Shown here piece by piece: positions 34,443 to 45,899 of a stretch of 64,000 nucleotides of DNA. This DNA comes from Metridium senile (taxonomy: Eukaryota; Cnidaria; Anthozoa; Actiniaria; Metridiidae), in assembly GCA_949775045.1 (NCBI GenBank), contig OX459110.1, positions 1,484,501-1,548,500 on the forward strand, written 5' to 3'. The position numbers were made by a program, and so were the translations under genes. The stretch's first letter is position 1. Every line of letters begins with the position of its first letter. A model generated the notes under the pieces. That model worked only from the letters and a program-made list of their open reading frames with translations. It had not been told where the DNA came from and did not search any database.

Positions 34443-35112
34443 AGCATGTAGAGATTTTGTCTGCGCATGCGTTTGTTTTGATGCTAAAATTCCTTTTCAC
34501 GTCGAATGAAATAATTTTATGCTGACATGGAACATTTAGTTCGCAATCTCATCTTGCACTATGTTCAAGAACCGAATTACTGAGATATCAAATGTTGACC
34601 GTCTACTAGTGCGCTGTAGTTTATTATTTCAATCGAACAAACTCCGTTTTTTTGGGGCACGATGTTTAAGATATAAAAATTCTATGATGAATTGCGAGGA
34701 GTTCGCACTCAATATTGCTGATATTGACATCAACACGCCGGTTTACTTGACGATCTAAGGCGTCTAATATCTCCTAATATAATGCAATGCACAAAGTAGC
34801 GTGTTGGTTATAACTTCTACTAAAATTTTTGACCTGCACATTGGTTTATCGTCCAACATGCTACTTGAAAGTACGCAGTTCTGGTCTTTCTTTTCACTTT
34901 GGTCGGACTTTGACGTGTGATATTTTGCAATCCGGAGTTTGTTCTGTAGACAGTCAACATTTTATGTCTCAGTAATTCGGTTCATGAATATAATTGTGAA
35001 AGATGAGATTGCAAACCAAATGTTCCATGTCAGCATAAAATTATTTCATTCGACGTGAAAAGGAATTTTAGCATCAAAACAAACGCATGCGCAGACAAAA
35101 TCTCTACATGCT
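34443..35112. mobile_element. 670-bp foldback MITE with 9-bp duplication
   Basis: Ends AGCATGTAGAGATTTTGTC and inverse, with arms of about 165 bp. Flanked by CTATTTAGT at 34434-34442 and 35113-35121. The 9-bp duplication suggests Mutator-like. It abuts the preceding MITE, having inserted into that element's right flank. The 65-aa frame inside is not a gene. Confidence 0.75.
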
Positions 35113-35284
35113 CTATTTAGTATTGATCACTCAACCAGAAGTATCAAATATAAAAAGAAATAATACCTCATTACAACTTTACTTGTCTTTGATAGTGACT
35201 AATAGTCACTAAATAAGAACTATTACACAGTAGCAATTTTATTTTATGTCATGGATCTAGTAGTGTAAGTGTAAGCGCTCAAAC

Positions 35285-35740
35285 CTGCAGTCTCGTCGAG
35301 ATTACCAAAAATGCATACTAGTCTTTAAAGCCATAAATGGGCTAGCACCGACCTATCTACTGAGTGATTTTAAGCGTAGCTCGGATATAAATCCTTACAA
35401 CACAAGATATCGAAATTTACTCCGCCTACCCAAGGCCAAAACATCTAAATTTCAAAAAAGCTTCAAGTATAATGGTGCTGCAACTTATAACACTTTGCCC
35501 CTTAATATTATACAACAAATGAAAAATCTGCAAAATTTCAAAATTTCTTGCAAACGGCATTTCAAACGCCCTTAGTTGTGATCTTTTATCTTTATCATAA
35601 CTTAATAGCCAACTCTGTTTTGTATCTTATTTATTTAATGTATTTATTATTTCTTTAACAGGACTCTATTTAAACTAGCAATGCTAAATTAGACATTCCT
35701 GTACAAATATTGATTAAAATAAAATAAAATAAATAAATAA
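35285..35740 (+). pseudogene. 3' end of a CR1/L2-type LINE (RT C terminus plus tail)
   Basis: The frame 35285-35575 reads RRDYQKCILVFKAINGLAP, then INPYNTRYRNLLRLPKAK, KFQKSFKYNGAATYNTLP and a stop after FKRP. This is the standard C-terminal end of CR1/Jockey-like reverse transcriptases. It is followed by about 125 bp of 3' UTR and an (AAATAA)n tail near 35715-35740. The catalytic core is missing (5'-truncated), as is usual for LINE insertions. Confidence 0.85.
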
Positions 35741-35809
35741 ACATGCGCTTCCCAGATAAGCACCCAATAGCAATTCTTATTTTGTAGTTTTCTCGTTTTT
35801 ATTATTAAA

Positions 35810-36110
35810 ACGTTTTGCGGTATTGCGTTTCTGTGTGTGTGTGTGTTTATTTTGTGTGCGGTATTGCGTTTTTGTCGTTTTTTTGTGCGGTATTGCGTTA
35901 TTGTCGTTATTTTTGTGTGCGGTATTGCCTTTTCGTGTTTTTTTTTGTCTGCGGTATTGCGTTTTTTTTTTTTGTGCGCTATTGCGTTTTTTTGTGCGGT
36001 ATTGCGTTTTTGTCGTTTTTTTCTTTTGTGTGGTATTGCGTTTTTGTCGTTTTTTCTTTTGTGTGATATTGAGTTTTTGGTGGTTTTTCTTTTGTGCGAA
36101 ATTGCGTTTT
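35810..36110. repeat. ~27-33-bp minisatellite (TGCGGTATTGCGTTTTTGTCG)
   Basis: About ten degenerate units of TGCGGTATTGCGTTTTTGTC plus a T-rich spacer. Long frames on both strands, such as poly KRNTAQKK, are artefacts. Confidence 0.85.
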
Positions 36111-36494
36111 TTACTACAACCATCTCCACATCCCCGCTCTAATATCTTCATTATCGTTTAACGTACTTAAATCAGCTGTGTTATGTCTGTCTAAGAGGCT
36201 CAAAAACATTTCAGCAGCAAGTGAACTCTAATAGAACGATTTCACATAACCAGGATAAGCATGCTATTGTATTTCTTATATGCTAATGAGGTCGTTGACA
36301 AGAAATATAACAAATTGACGTGCATACGTTGTTACAATAGAAAGCGTGGTTTTTTTTATTAAACAAAGGTAACACCATGAGCCATAAGCTATAAGCAGTA
36401 AGCTGACGGTGCGCTCTTTTCTCCCCTCTCTCCATCAATGCTCCTTTTTACGGGTATTTAAAGCTACTCACGACTACACTGATTGGAAAGAAGT

Positions 36495-36580
36495 CGAAAC
36501 AAGTGTGAGGCCACTAGAGATCGAACTCGTGACCTCTCGCTCCGAAATCCGAGCACCAACCAACTAAGCTACACTTGTTC
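36495..36580 (-). repeat. tRNA-derived SINE head
   Basis: The minus strand reads TAGCTTAGTTGGTTGGTGCT (A box), a GGATTTCGGAGC anticodon-arm region, then GGTCACGAGTTCGATCTC (B box). Arms are imperfect and no CCA-adjacent acceptor stem closes, so it looks tRNA-derived but not functional. Confidence 0.5.
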
Positions 36581-36659
36581 CTCTTCCGAATTGGTTGGAA
36601 ACATACCTAGCAACGTGTTAGCCGATTTGTTCTATTTTAGTGGTTATCGAACACCCACA

Positions 36660-36687
36660 CCCCCCCCCCCCCCCCCCCCCCCCCCCC
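36660..36687. repeat. Poly-C run
   Basis: About 28 consecutive C. Other long G/C runs occur at 4142-4165 and at both ends of 49588-49844. Confidence 0.9.
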
Positions 36688-36699
36688 TGGTGAAGGGAG

Positions 36700-37285
36700 T
36701 AATCGAGCAAGAAACGATGTTCTAAGAATTCAAAGTAGGTACTTACGAAGGGCAAAATTAATCTCGTAGCTCAGCTAATTAATAAGAAAGTTTTTGATGA
36801 TAATCGTCGCAGAATAGTAAGTAATTAAAGCAACTGCAATTACAAAAGCCCGAACAGGTGAAATGCTGAGCTATAAACTGAGCTATATGAAGCCACATAC
36901 CTTATTCCTCGAATATATAAGCGCCGTTCAGTTTCTTTTCCACTAAATTGCAAAAGTCAGGATAATGTTTTGCAATAAATGTTTTGGTTTTCAAAAACTA
37001 CAATCTTTTTTTTTCACTTTTGATTTCCTGTTTTGAACTCTTGGTGATTTTCGAATGTCCATCGAGGGTTAGAACAGCTCTCTTTATTAGAAATTCTTAT
37101 TTACTAATTAAGTACGTGGTTGAATCGTTTGTGGAAGCCGCTGATTACCTTATGAAGGTCACGTCAACTGATAAAGCGCTATCAAGGGTACGTTGATGGC
37201 GTCAGTTCTTCTAGTGGAACTGGAAGTACGTCGGGGACCAACAAGATGTTGATTTTGGGTGGGACGAGTAAGGAAATATTGATTT
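36700..37285. other. No gene recognised
   Basis: Unique AT-rich sequence between the poly-C run and the ~70-bp satellite; the 70-aa frame at 36984 has no recognisable features. Confidence 0.4.
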
Positions 37286-37289
37286 ACGG

Positions 37290-38215
37290 TTAAACGTACA
37301 ATAACTAGTACAGACTGACATTGTGCATGTGTTTCTAAGAAAACAATTGAAAATTGAGAAAAAGAAAATTTACGATAACTAGCTGTTAAACTAGTGTGGA
37401 CTGCGTCGGTGTTTCTAACGATAACTAGCGGTTAAACTAGTGTGGACTGCCTTGTTGTTTGAAACAATTGGAGTAAAAATGTACGATTACAAACGGTTAA
37501 ACTAGTGTGCACTGCGTTGGTGTCTGTAAGAAAACAATTGAAGAAAATGTACGATAACTATTTGTTAAACTAGTGTGGACTGCCTTGTTGTTTGAAACAA
37601 TTGGAGTAAAAATGTACGATTACAAACGATTAAACTAGTGTGGACTGCGTTGGTGTTTGTAAGAAAACAATTGAAGAAAATGTACGATAACTATTTGTTA
37701 AACTAGTGTGCACTGCGTTGGTGTTTGGTAAAGAAACAATTGGAGTAAAAATGCACGATAACTAGCGGTTAAACTAGTGTGGACTGCGTTGGTGTTTCTA
37801 AGAAGACAATTGGAGCTGTAGAAATGCACGATAACTAGCGGTTAAACTAGTGTGGACTGCGTTGGTGTTTCTAAGAAAACAATTGGAGCTGTAGAAATGT
37901 ACGATAACTATCGGTTAAACTAGTATGCACTGCGTTGGAGCGGTTTTTAAGGAAACAATTTGAGTAAAAATGTACGATTAAAAACGTTTAAACTAGTGTG
38001 GATTGCGTCAGGGTTTGAGGAAACAATTGGAGTAGATTGTACGATAACTAGCGGTTAATCTAGTGTAGACAGAGCCATGATCGATGTTTCTAAGAAAACA
38101 ATTTTAGTAAAATGCGTGATAACTAGCAGATAAACTAGCTAATATTGACTGCGTAAACGTTTCTAAAAACACAATTTGAGTAAAAATGTACGATTACTAG
38201 CATTTTCTTGAAGTG
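37290..38215. repeat. Satellite A, ~70-73 bp units
   Basis: About 13 units of the form ACGATAACTAGCGGTTAAAC, TAGTGTGGACTGCGTTGGTG, TTTCTAAGAAAACAATTGG. Variation is a GTAAAAATG versus GCTGTAGAAATG joint. Two inverted diverged units appear at 56600-56770. Confidence 0.9.
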
Positions 38216-38249
38216 GTAACTTTATGATAGCTAAATGGTAATTACTTAT

Positions 38250-38395
38250 AAACCTTATAAAAGAGTGTTACTTACTGACGTTGAGGACGTTAAACCTTCG
38301 TCGGAGTAAAAATGGTAACTTATACATCGTATAAAAGAGAGTGTTACTTACTGAAGATTAGGACATTATTCCTACGTGGAAATAAAAATGTCAAT
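38250..38395. repeat. Satellite B, inverted fragment (~2 units)
   Basis: GTCGGAGTAAAAATGGTAAC and CGTATAAAAGAGAGTGTTAC are the reverse complement of the 76-bp unit forming the array at 48290-49250, ten kb away. Confidence 0.8.
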
Positions 38396-38747
38396 TAAAA
38401 CTGCACATGTTTTTCCCGAGTTATAGGAAATAAAACGGCCGAAATAATTGCCAATTGGCCAATTACGATAACAACTTGTTTGCTTACAAAGGTCAAGTTT
38501 CTAGAAAATTCAAACGTCAGAGATTAGAATACTTTGCTATCTACTTCCTCTTTGTATAGACGATAAGGAGAGTTTGAGTTCATACATGTCGCCGAAATGG
38601 TTTGAAAGAAAACTGAGCGATAAAAATCAGATTGACTGTTTAGATAAGGTCGAATATTATTGATCAGTTCTCGACTAGAATAAACTGTTCAAGTGAGGGG
38701 GGAAAAATCATGCAGGAAAAAAGTTCATATGTACAGACAAATTTGTA

Positions 38748-38937
38748 CAGTGAAACCCCGCCTTACGGCCACCCGCTTTTAAAATACGGCCACCCCGTTT
38801 TTTAGCCAGTTTTTTAGGTCCCGACAAAATGCATGTCCGTACATTTTCTATAAAATTTACCCGCTTAATGCGGCCACCCCGTTAATACGGCCACTTTGGG
38901 CTGTCCCTTCGCTGGCCGGATTAACGGGGTTCCACTG
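38748..38937. mobile_element. Intact 190-bp pogo/Tigger-like MITE
   Basis: Ends CAGTGAAACCCCGCCTTACG and inverse of CAGTGGAACCCCGTTAATCC, TA-flanked (38746-38747 and 38938-38939). It gives the uninterrupted form of the element split at 22-3947. Confidence 0.85.
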
Positions 38938-38949
38938 TATCTCCAAAGA

Positions 38950-39135
38950 AAAGAATAATTACTGAGATAAGATATGATAGACAATAAGATAATTAGATAA
39001 AAGTGTATGAATAAATGAATGGATAAATGGATGAATGAAAGTGCATAAGTAAAGGAATTATTGAATAAACCAACAAAGGAACAAATGAATAAATGAATGG
39101 ATAAATGGATGAATGAATGAGTGAATGAATGGACG
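38950..39135. repeat. (TGAATGAA)n-type microsatellite
   Basis: Degenerate GAATGAATGGATAAATGGAT runs. The apparent minus-strand FIHLSIHLF frame is an artefact. Confidence 0.85.
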
Positions 39136-39749
39136 AGCAAAAGAGATTTTGTTTTTTTCTTTTTCTTTGTTTCTTCTGCCTAAAGAAATGCCTGCGGATC
39201 GAGGAGCCTACAGAGAAACAATCAACCTAAATTCCCGTAGGAGACTAGGGTTCAAAGGCGTTTAGTTAGACACCGCAAGGCATTGAAAAGAAAGTGAGCG
39301 ATCGACGCTGGGTTGATGTATTGACGTGCTTTTGTAATTATGGTTTTCATGATTAAAATGCTGACCATATTTTGTAATTGGTTAAGTAAAAAGGGAAGTT
39401 GGATTTGAAAGAGGAAGGATTAATTGAATCAATAAGAACACGATGAGAAAGTATACGTAATAAAGCTGATTGTAATGATGGATAATAATAATAAGACCAT
39501 TATTTAATCACGGTAACTCTATCAATATAAGTTAAATACAAATACTTAAATTGGTCTATCTGAGCACGTACATGCAGCTAAAATTAAACTAAAAATATAG
39601 ATTAAAAATACAAACGAATTATGTTATCTGTGTTTAAAGCTAAAATATATTTACAACTATATCAACTGTTGTCAATACACGAGTTATGTTCTGATCTGCT
39701 TTTTAATGTTTTTAAGCGAACGTTCTTCTTTTAGTGATTCTGGGAGGGA

Positions 39750-40075
39750 ATTTTGGGATGGATGGGTGGATAAATGACTGACTGAATATAGCCTACTGAT
39801 GATTGGATGGAGGAGTGGATGGATGGAGGGATGGATGAATAAATGAAAGAATGGATAAATGAAGTAAAGAAAGAGTAAATAAATGAATACATAGATAAAT
39901 GAATGAATGGATAGATAGATTGATAGATGAAATGAAGAAAAACGGATAAATGAATTAATGAATGGATAAATGAAGTGATAAATGAATGAATGGATGGATG
40001 AATAAACGAACGGTCGAATGAAGGAACGAATTTATAAATGATTGAATAGATAAATAGAAAAATGAATGAACTAAA
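39750..40075. repeat. (GAATGGAT/GAATAAAT)n microsatellite
   Basis: About 320 bp of degenerate GGATGGATGAATAAATGAAT sequence, akin to 38950-39135 and 47830-48240. Confidence 0.85.
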
Positions 40076-40309
40076 AATATACTGAAGACAAAAAAGCAGA
40101 CAATATAACAAAGCTGCTAAAACAAAATTTAATTGCATCGAAAGAGATAGCTCTCGATTATTACATTATATAAATAAGATGAATACATAGCAAAATGAAT
40201 GAACTAAAAATGAAAAATAATTAAAAAGAAGACCAGAGGCAATGCTATTAAAACTTTTAGCAGAATTGTCACATTGCTCGGAGAGCATTTAATTACTTTG
40301 AAAGAGATA

Positions 40310-40693
40310 CACCTACTTGCAAGAACGTTGTCATACGAAAAAAGAACATTTGTATTTAGGCCTCGTCTACACGAATCCGATCCGGTTGAAACCGCATAGA
40401 AATATTTGCGTCCACACGAATCCGCGTATCCGAAGCATTCAAGTAAAAGTATGCGGTTTCGGCGAGTGGATTCACTGGATTCGTGTGGACGATAGGCCGA
40501 TTCGCATCAAAAAGTATGCGGTTTCAAAAGTATCCGGATCCGTGTAGACGGGGTCTTAGTGGGTTAGGAATAAATTAAAAGTACAAAATATGATCACTGA
40601 AGCTGAACTCTTTCTATTGTACTTTCAATTTATTCCTGACACACTAAATACAAATGTTCTTTTTTCGTATGACAACGTTCTTGCAAGTAGGTG
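40310..40693. mobile_element. TA-flanked MITE, CACCTACTTGCAAG family
   Basis: Ends CACCTACTTGCAAGAACGTT and inverse, flanked by TA (40308-40309, 40694-40695). Part of a second copy without the nested insertion is at 58408-58502. Tc1/mariner-like by duplication. Confidence 0.8.
40359..40555. mobile_element. 197-bp PIF/Harbinger-like MITE nested in the previous element
   Basis: TIRs GGCCTCGTCTACACG and inverse of GACCCCGTCTACACG, with TTA duplicated (40356-40358, 40556-40558). The copy at 58408-58502 reads TATTTAGTGG at this point, confirming the empty site with one TTA. Both arms contain GCGGTTTC and CGGATTCG-like words. A 3-bp TWA duplication is typical of PIF/Harbinger. Confidence 0.85.
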
Positions 40694-40699
40694 TAGCTT

Positions 40700-41555
40700 T
40701 TAATTGTTGAATTTAGAAACCGCACATATTATAAGATCAGTAGTGAAAACTCATGTTGAGAAGAAGAAGCAGTTTAGACGCGACACAGTATGTGATCTGG
40801 CAAATTACTTCAAAATGAATAACACATGCATAAGTCATGACCAAAATAAAATAGCAATGAAAAAAAAATTTGTGGCATTCAAAATAGCAATTACTTTTAC
40901 AATAAACATGTCGTAAGAAATTCTTTTAATTTTTAAATTAATTTTTTTGGTGATTTCTGAGCTGAAATGTTTTACTTATTTGGTAGTATAAGCGTTTGTT
41001 TCACCGTTTTAATTTTAAGAAATAGAGAAGGATTAAAGTATAAGATTAAGAAAGCTGCCTTCACATGAAACGTATTTTAGAATTAGAGTAGTATTAAAAA
41101 GCAATCCTAATATAATTTATTAAACCGACAATTAAACAATATATAAACCCATTACTGTAGACTATTATAAATTAAGGTTATTTCATAATTCCTTTGGCGT
41201 GTTTATAATTTATTGGACGAATATTTAGAGTGCGACGCCGGTGGTGAATGTCGCTTCAAAGTCAAGGACAAAAATTTAGGAGAAATATCTCAGATATTTG
41301 TTGTTCAAACTGTATTTTCTTTACATTATAATGAAAATTATAAGCAATTTAAGTAAAATAAAATAAATATTTGTATTTGTTTATATATAACCATTTTAAC
41401 ATTAATGTTTTTGTCCATACAGGGTAACTTAGAAATGTACTAACGCTAAAAAAAAACTACAAATTTACAGTTGGATAAATAAACATCGTTTGTGAATTTA
41501 TTTTAATCTTACTTGCATTCAAACTTCAAAATTCATGTTGCGATAAAAACGTAAA
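40700..41555. other. No gene recognised
   Basis: AT-rich, mainly unique. The 70-aa frame at 40704-40916 shows no family features and has no splice or polyadenylation support. Confidence 0.45.
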
Positions 41556-41559
41556 TTTT

Positions 41560-42130
41560 ACTCCGAAGAATATATTGTATTTTTGTTTAAGTTTTTATAT
41601 CTTTTAAACATTTGAAACATAAAGTACTATCACCTACTATTTTGCGTATATTTTATTCCGAAGAATATATATAGTTTCTATATCTTTAAAACATTTTAAA
41701 CATAATGCATTATTCGCTGCTATTTTTCGATTTTAACGTCTATCTTACTCCGAAAAATATATATATTTTTGTTGAAGTTTTTATATCTTTAAAATATTTG
41801 AAACATAATGTATCATTCCCTACCATTTTGCAATTTTAACATCCATTTTACTAGGGGAAAAAAATATATATATATTTGTAGAAGTTTTTAGTCTTTGAAA
41901 CATTATAAACATAACGTATTATTCGCTGCTATTTTTCGATTTTAACATCTATCTTACTCCGAACAATTAAAAATATATGTATTTTTGTGTAAGTTTTTAT
42001 ATTTTGAAAACATTTGAAACATAGTGTATTATTTCCTACCATTTTGCGATTTTAACGTCCTTTTTTTGTATAAGTTGTTATATCTTTAAAGCATATTAAA
42101 CAAAATGTATCATTACCTACCGGGTATTTA
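41560..42130. repeat. ~100-bp AT-rich tandem repeat
   Basis: About five to six imperfect units: ACTCCGAAGAATATATA, AGTTTTTATATCTTTAAAAC, ATTTGAAACATAATGTAT, TACCATTTTGCGATTTTAAC. Confidence 0.75.
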
Positions 42131-42406
42131 GAAAGAGTGAATACCTACAATCTTTGACAAATTGTGTTGGCACTATAACATTTTGAACGCTACTGGGGGT
42201 GTTATATCATTCTTTTCTTTCATTTATGAGTGTATCTACCTCTGCATGCCTCCGTCCCCCTATGCAATGTTGTTGTATTTAACGAGAAAATAAACGTTTT
42301 ACGAGATGATTCCCGCGCCTGTCAAGGTTACGTTCATCTCCACCTGTAGCAGTGCATCATTGTATTGAAAATAATTAGCAGCGAAAGATTTAAAATCGTG
42401 CTATTA

Positions 42407-42918
42407 TTGTGCGACTACTGAAACCGGGGCCACTAGAACATACGAACATATCAAATCACGATCGAGAACATGAACCATAGAATCTCTACACATGTTTGAT
42501 TTTATATGTTCTATATATGTTATATTTTATAATGTGAACGAAATAGATCAAAATTGAACAATAGAATCTCTGCAAATGTTTGATTTTATATGTTCTATAT
42601 ATGTTATATTTTATAATGTGAACGAAATAGATCAAAATTGAACAATAGAATCTCTACACATGTTTGATTTTATATGTTCTATATATGTTATATTTTATAA
42701 TGTGAACGAAATAGATCAAAATTGAACAATAGAATCTCTGCAAATGTTTGATTTTTTTGCTTCAAATGCTAATAATTTTCATTATTTGTGAACGGAATAC
42801 ATCAAGATTGAATAAAAAACATCTTAGCTTGTGAGAACCCTCTACAAGTTTTTTGTTTGATCTCAAAAAATATATATTTAAATTTGTTTGGGTGGCCCCG
42901 GTTTCGGTAGTCGCACTG
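42407..42918. mobile_element. MITE with internal 84-bp tandem repeats
   Basis: Inverted ends GTGCGACTACTGAAACCGGG and, at the right, the inverse of CAGTGCGACTACCGAAACCG, followed by TA. The interior has about 3.5 copies of an exact 84-bp unit (42460-42755) including TTTTATATGTTCTATATATG. It is a MITE carrying a minisatellite. Confidence 0.7.
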
Positions 42919-43185
42919 TAAACACCCTTTCACAAAGATTGTAGAACCAAAAAAGAGCATTTATACTTGCATGTGAAAATCTCTCCGTATCTTCAACTCA
43001 AAATCATTACAAGTTAATTACTGATTTAACGATATTATAATTAGCCCTTGCTTATCAGAAAATAACTCTGAGAAATCAAGTAAATAATGATAATACTTAT
43101 ATATAACACCAATCTAATTCTGCTCTTGGGCCTTGACAAAATATAAACAAGAACACACAGAACTGAACAAAATGAGGTAGACTAA

Positions 43186-43408
43186 AGCCTGGTTTTCACT
43201 AGCGACGCAACGCAAGCGCAAACGCAAGCGCAAGCACAAGCATGTGAAAACGAGACGTGAATAAGCACAAGCGCAAACGCAAGAAAAAAGGAAAATGTTT
43301 GATACCTTGCGCTTGTGCTTGCGTGGGCGATTTTCACTACGAAATAAGGCCTCTTGTGCTTGCGCTTGCGTCTGCGCTTGCGCTTACGTCGCTAGTGAAA
43401 ACCAGGCT
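43186..43408. mobile_element. 223-bp PIF/Harbinger-like MITE
   Basis: Ends AGCCTGGTTTTCACTAGCGA and inverse, TAA on each side (43183-43185, 43409-43411). Interior is rich in CAAGCGCAAGC / GCTTGCGCTTG words. Confidence 0.85.
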
Positions 43409-43411
43409 TAA

Positions 43412-43547
43412 GGCGCTGTTTATATGATGGCGAGCTGTCCCTGCTAGCCTCTTTTGTAACTCTTTTGTTTTATATTCCCCTGGGGACACAAAACAATAGA
43501 GTTATCCCGGCAAGCAGGGACAACTCGCCTTCATATATTGTAGCCCC
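43412..43547. mobile_element. 136-bp MITE abutting the previous one
   Basis: Ends GGCGCTGTTTATATGATGGC and inverse of GGGGCTACAATATATGAAGG, both reading into GGCGAG and CTGTCCCTGC. Directly adjacent to the TAA of the preceding MITE; own duplication unclear. Confidence 0.65.
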
Positions 43548-43991
43548 GAAGAGCATACAAGAAACTTATGCATAGCCGTCTGGAAAAAAGCCCTTGTATT
43601 GTTGGCACGTTCTCAAATCATTCCGAACTTCGCTTTGTGGTTACTTAGGCGGATAATTTGCCAGTTTAGCTAAAGATATGCTAGTAATATTTGAAACTTA
43701 TGCATAGCCGTCTGGAAAAAAGCCCTTACATTGTTGGCAAGTTCTCAAATCATTCCGAACTTCGCTTTGTGGTTACTTAGGCGAATAATTTGCCAGTTTA
43801 GCTATAGATATGCTAGTAATATTTAAAGAACAATGTGTTTTTCTGCTTATCATAAAATAATTAAAAGACTTGAGCACAGCTCAGTATGTAAATAACACTA
43901 AAGTCTCCACTCATCATTCGAAAATTGGTTTTGTGGTTTCCATGTTGCATGCACGGATTTCCGGTGGATAATTATCCAGTTTTGTTCAATA

Positions 43992-44560
43992 CAGTAAAAC
44001 CCCGCTTATAATAACCAGGGGCCGGTTGTACGAAGCCTGAATAGCGCTATCCACCGGATAAATCCTTATCCAGCGGATAAAATCTATAAAAAACCTATGC
44101 AGTGGATAACTTTTACCCGCAGATAACTTTATCCACTCTTCGTACAACCGGCCCCAGTCGGGATTAAGAACCACTAGGCTAAAATTTGCTTTTTAAGCAC
44201 CTGTTTAAAAAGAACCACTTTAGCCTAAAAAAATTAGACTGGTTCTTGAAAGGTTTCAAGATTTATTTGGTCATTTGAAAAAATATAAGTTGAGTCTGAA
44301 TATGACCAAATTTAAAATCAATGCAATCAATGTTTTACAAATGTATTATCAGTTAGTCCTCAATAAGAATACATTCATCATTCAGATGCTTCTACATAAC
44401 AATTTATATAACATAAAAACACTATATAAGGGAAATTGTTTTTGCTTTGTAAATAAGAACCAGTTAAGAACCGCCTAATTTCTCACTAAATACCAATTAT
44501 ATAAGAACCACTTTAGCCTTACCTCGAAAAATAGTGGTTCTTATGTGCGGGTTTTTACTG
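43992..44560. mobile_element. 569-bp Tc1/mariner-like MITE inserted in satellite C
   Basis: Ends CAGTAAAACCCCGCTTATAA and inverse, flanked by TA. Neighbouring satellite units read TTCAATATGCTAGTG, the empty TA site. Interior has AAGAACCACTTTAGCC in both arms. Confidence 0.85.
44019..44154. mobile_element. 136-bp MITE nested in the previous element
   Basis: Ends GGGCCGGTTGTACGAAG and inverse, CAG on both sides (44016-44018, 44155-44157). Interior has GGATAA/TTATCC palindromes. Confidence 0.8.
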
Positions 44561-45899
44561 TATGCTAGTGATATTTGAGTAAGAGTGTGTTATTGCCTAC
44601 CATAAAATATTTCAAAGCCTTCAGAAATAGACAAATGTTTCTAAAGTCTCCATGCCACTTATTATCATTCCAAAATTGGTTGTGTGGTTTCCATGTTGCA
44701 TGAACCGATTTCCGGTGGATAATTTTCCAGTTTTGTTCAATATGCTAGTGATATTTGAGAAAGAGTGTGGTTTTGCCTACCATAAAATATTTCAAAGCCT
44801 TCAGAAATAGACAAATGTTTCTAAAGTCTCCATGCCACTTATTATCATTCCAAAATTGGTTGTGTGGTTTCCATGTTGCATGAACCGATCTCCGGTGGAT
44901 AATTTTCCAGTTTTGTTCAATATGCTAGTGATATTTGAGAAAGAGTGTGGTTTTGCCTACCATAAAATATTTCAAAGCCTTCAGAAATAGACAAATGTTC
45001 CTAAAGTCTCCACTCATCATTTCAAAATTGGTGTGTGGTTCCCATGTTGCATGAACGTCTTTCAGGCGGATAATTTGCAAACTTTTGTTCAATAATTTGT
45101 CAGTGATATTTGAATAAACGTTTGTTTTTTCTTACAATAAAATTAAAAAAAAATCTTTAAAATATAGCTATAAGCACAGCCGTTTGCAAATGACCCTAAA
45201 GTCTCCACTCATCATTTCAAAATTGGTGTGTGGTTTCCATGTTGCATGTACTACATCTTTCAGGCGAATAATAAGGAAATTTTGTTCAATAATTTGTCAG
45301 TGATATTTGAATAAACGTTTGTTTTTTCTTACAATAAAATTAAAATAAATCTTTAAAATATAGCTATAAGCACAGCCGTTGGCAAATGACCCTAAAGCAG
45401 CTCCACTCATCATTTCACAATTGGTTGTACGGTTTGCGTGCATGTAGTTGCATGCACGTCTTTCAGGCGAATAATTTGCCAGTTTTTTTTTTTCAATAAT
45501 ATGTCAGTGATATTTGAATAAAAATGTGTTTTTTGTCTACCATAAAATCACCCAAAGTCTTGAAATATAGCCAGAAGCACAAGCGTTTGCCAATTATGAC
45601 GTCCCTAAAGCCTCCACTCATCATTTCAAAATAGGTTTTGCGGTTTCCATGTTGCATGCACGGATAATTTGGCGGATAATCTGGTGGATAATTTGTTCGT
45701 TTTGTTTAACAATGATATTTGAATAAAATGTTTCTTTTTTGCTTACAATAAAATTATCCAAATTAAACTGACCTTACTCATCAATACAAATTAAAACTGG
45801 TTTTGCTGTTCAGTGCCATGTTGCAAGAGCTGATCTCGAAAGGATACTTTTTCAGGGTTTTTTTGTAAAAATATTACTGTATTTACATTACATTTATTT

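Larger units (their letters stand above)
43560..45730. repeat. Satellite C, 138- then ~184-bp units, 5' part
   Basis: Two 138-bp units (GAAACTTATGCATAGCCGTC start at 43561 and 43698) are followed by units of about 184 bp: GCTAGTGATATTTGAG, GCCTACCATAAAATATTTC, AAGTCTCCACTCATCATT, TTCCATGTTGCATGAACCG, GATAATTTTCCAGTTTTGTT. Interrupted by the element at 43992-44560. Units diverge progressively towards 45.7 kb. Confidence 0.85.

Noticed and set aside
35689..36161. Overlapping frames of 80-146 aa on both strands
   Set aside because: They follow the CGGTATTGCG minisatellite on both strands.
36495..36580. A functional tRNA gene
   Set aside because: A and B boxes are present but the anticodon and acceptor stems do not close; it is better read as a tRNA-derived SINE.
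37290..38215. CRISPR array (regular repeats of ~70 bp)
   Set aside because: The units are repeated in full with no unique spacers, and the genome is animal.
40704..40916. 70-aa frame after a MITE
   Set aside because: Starts at the MITE edge; basic, low-complexity and without recognisable motifs.
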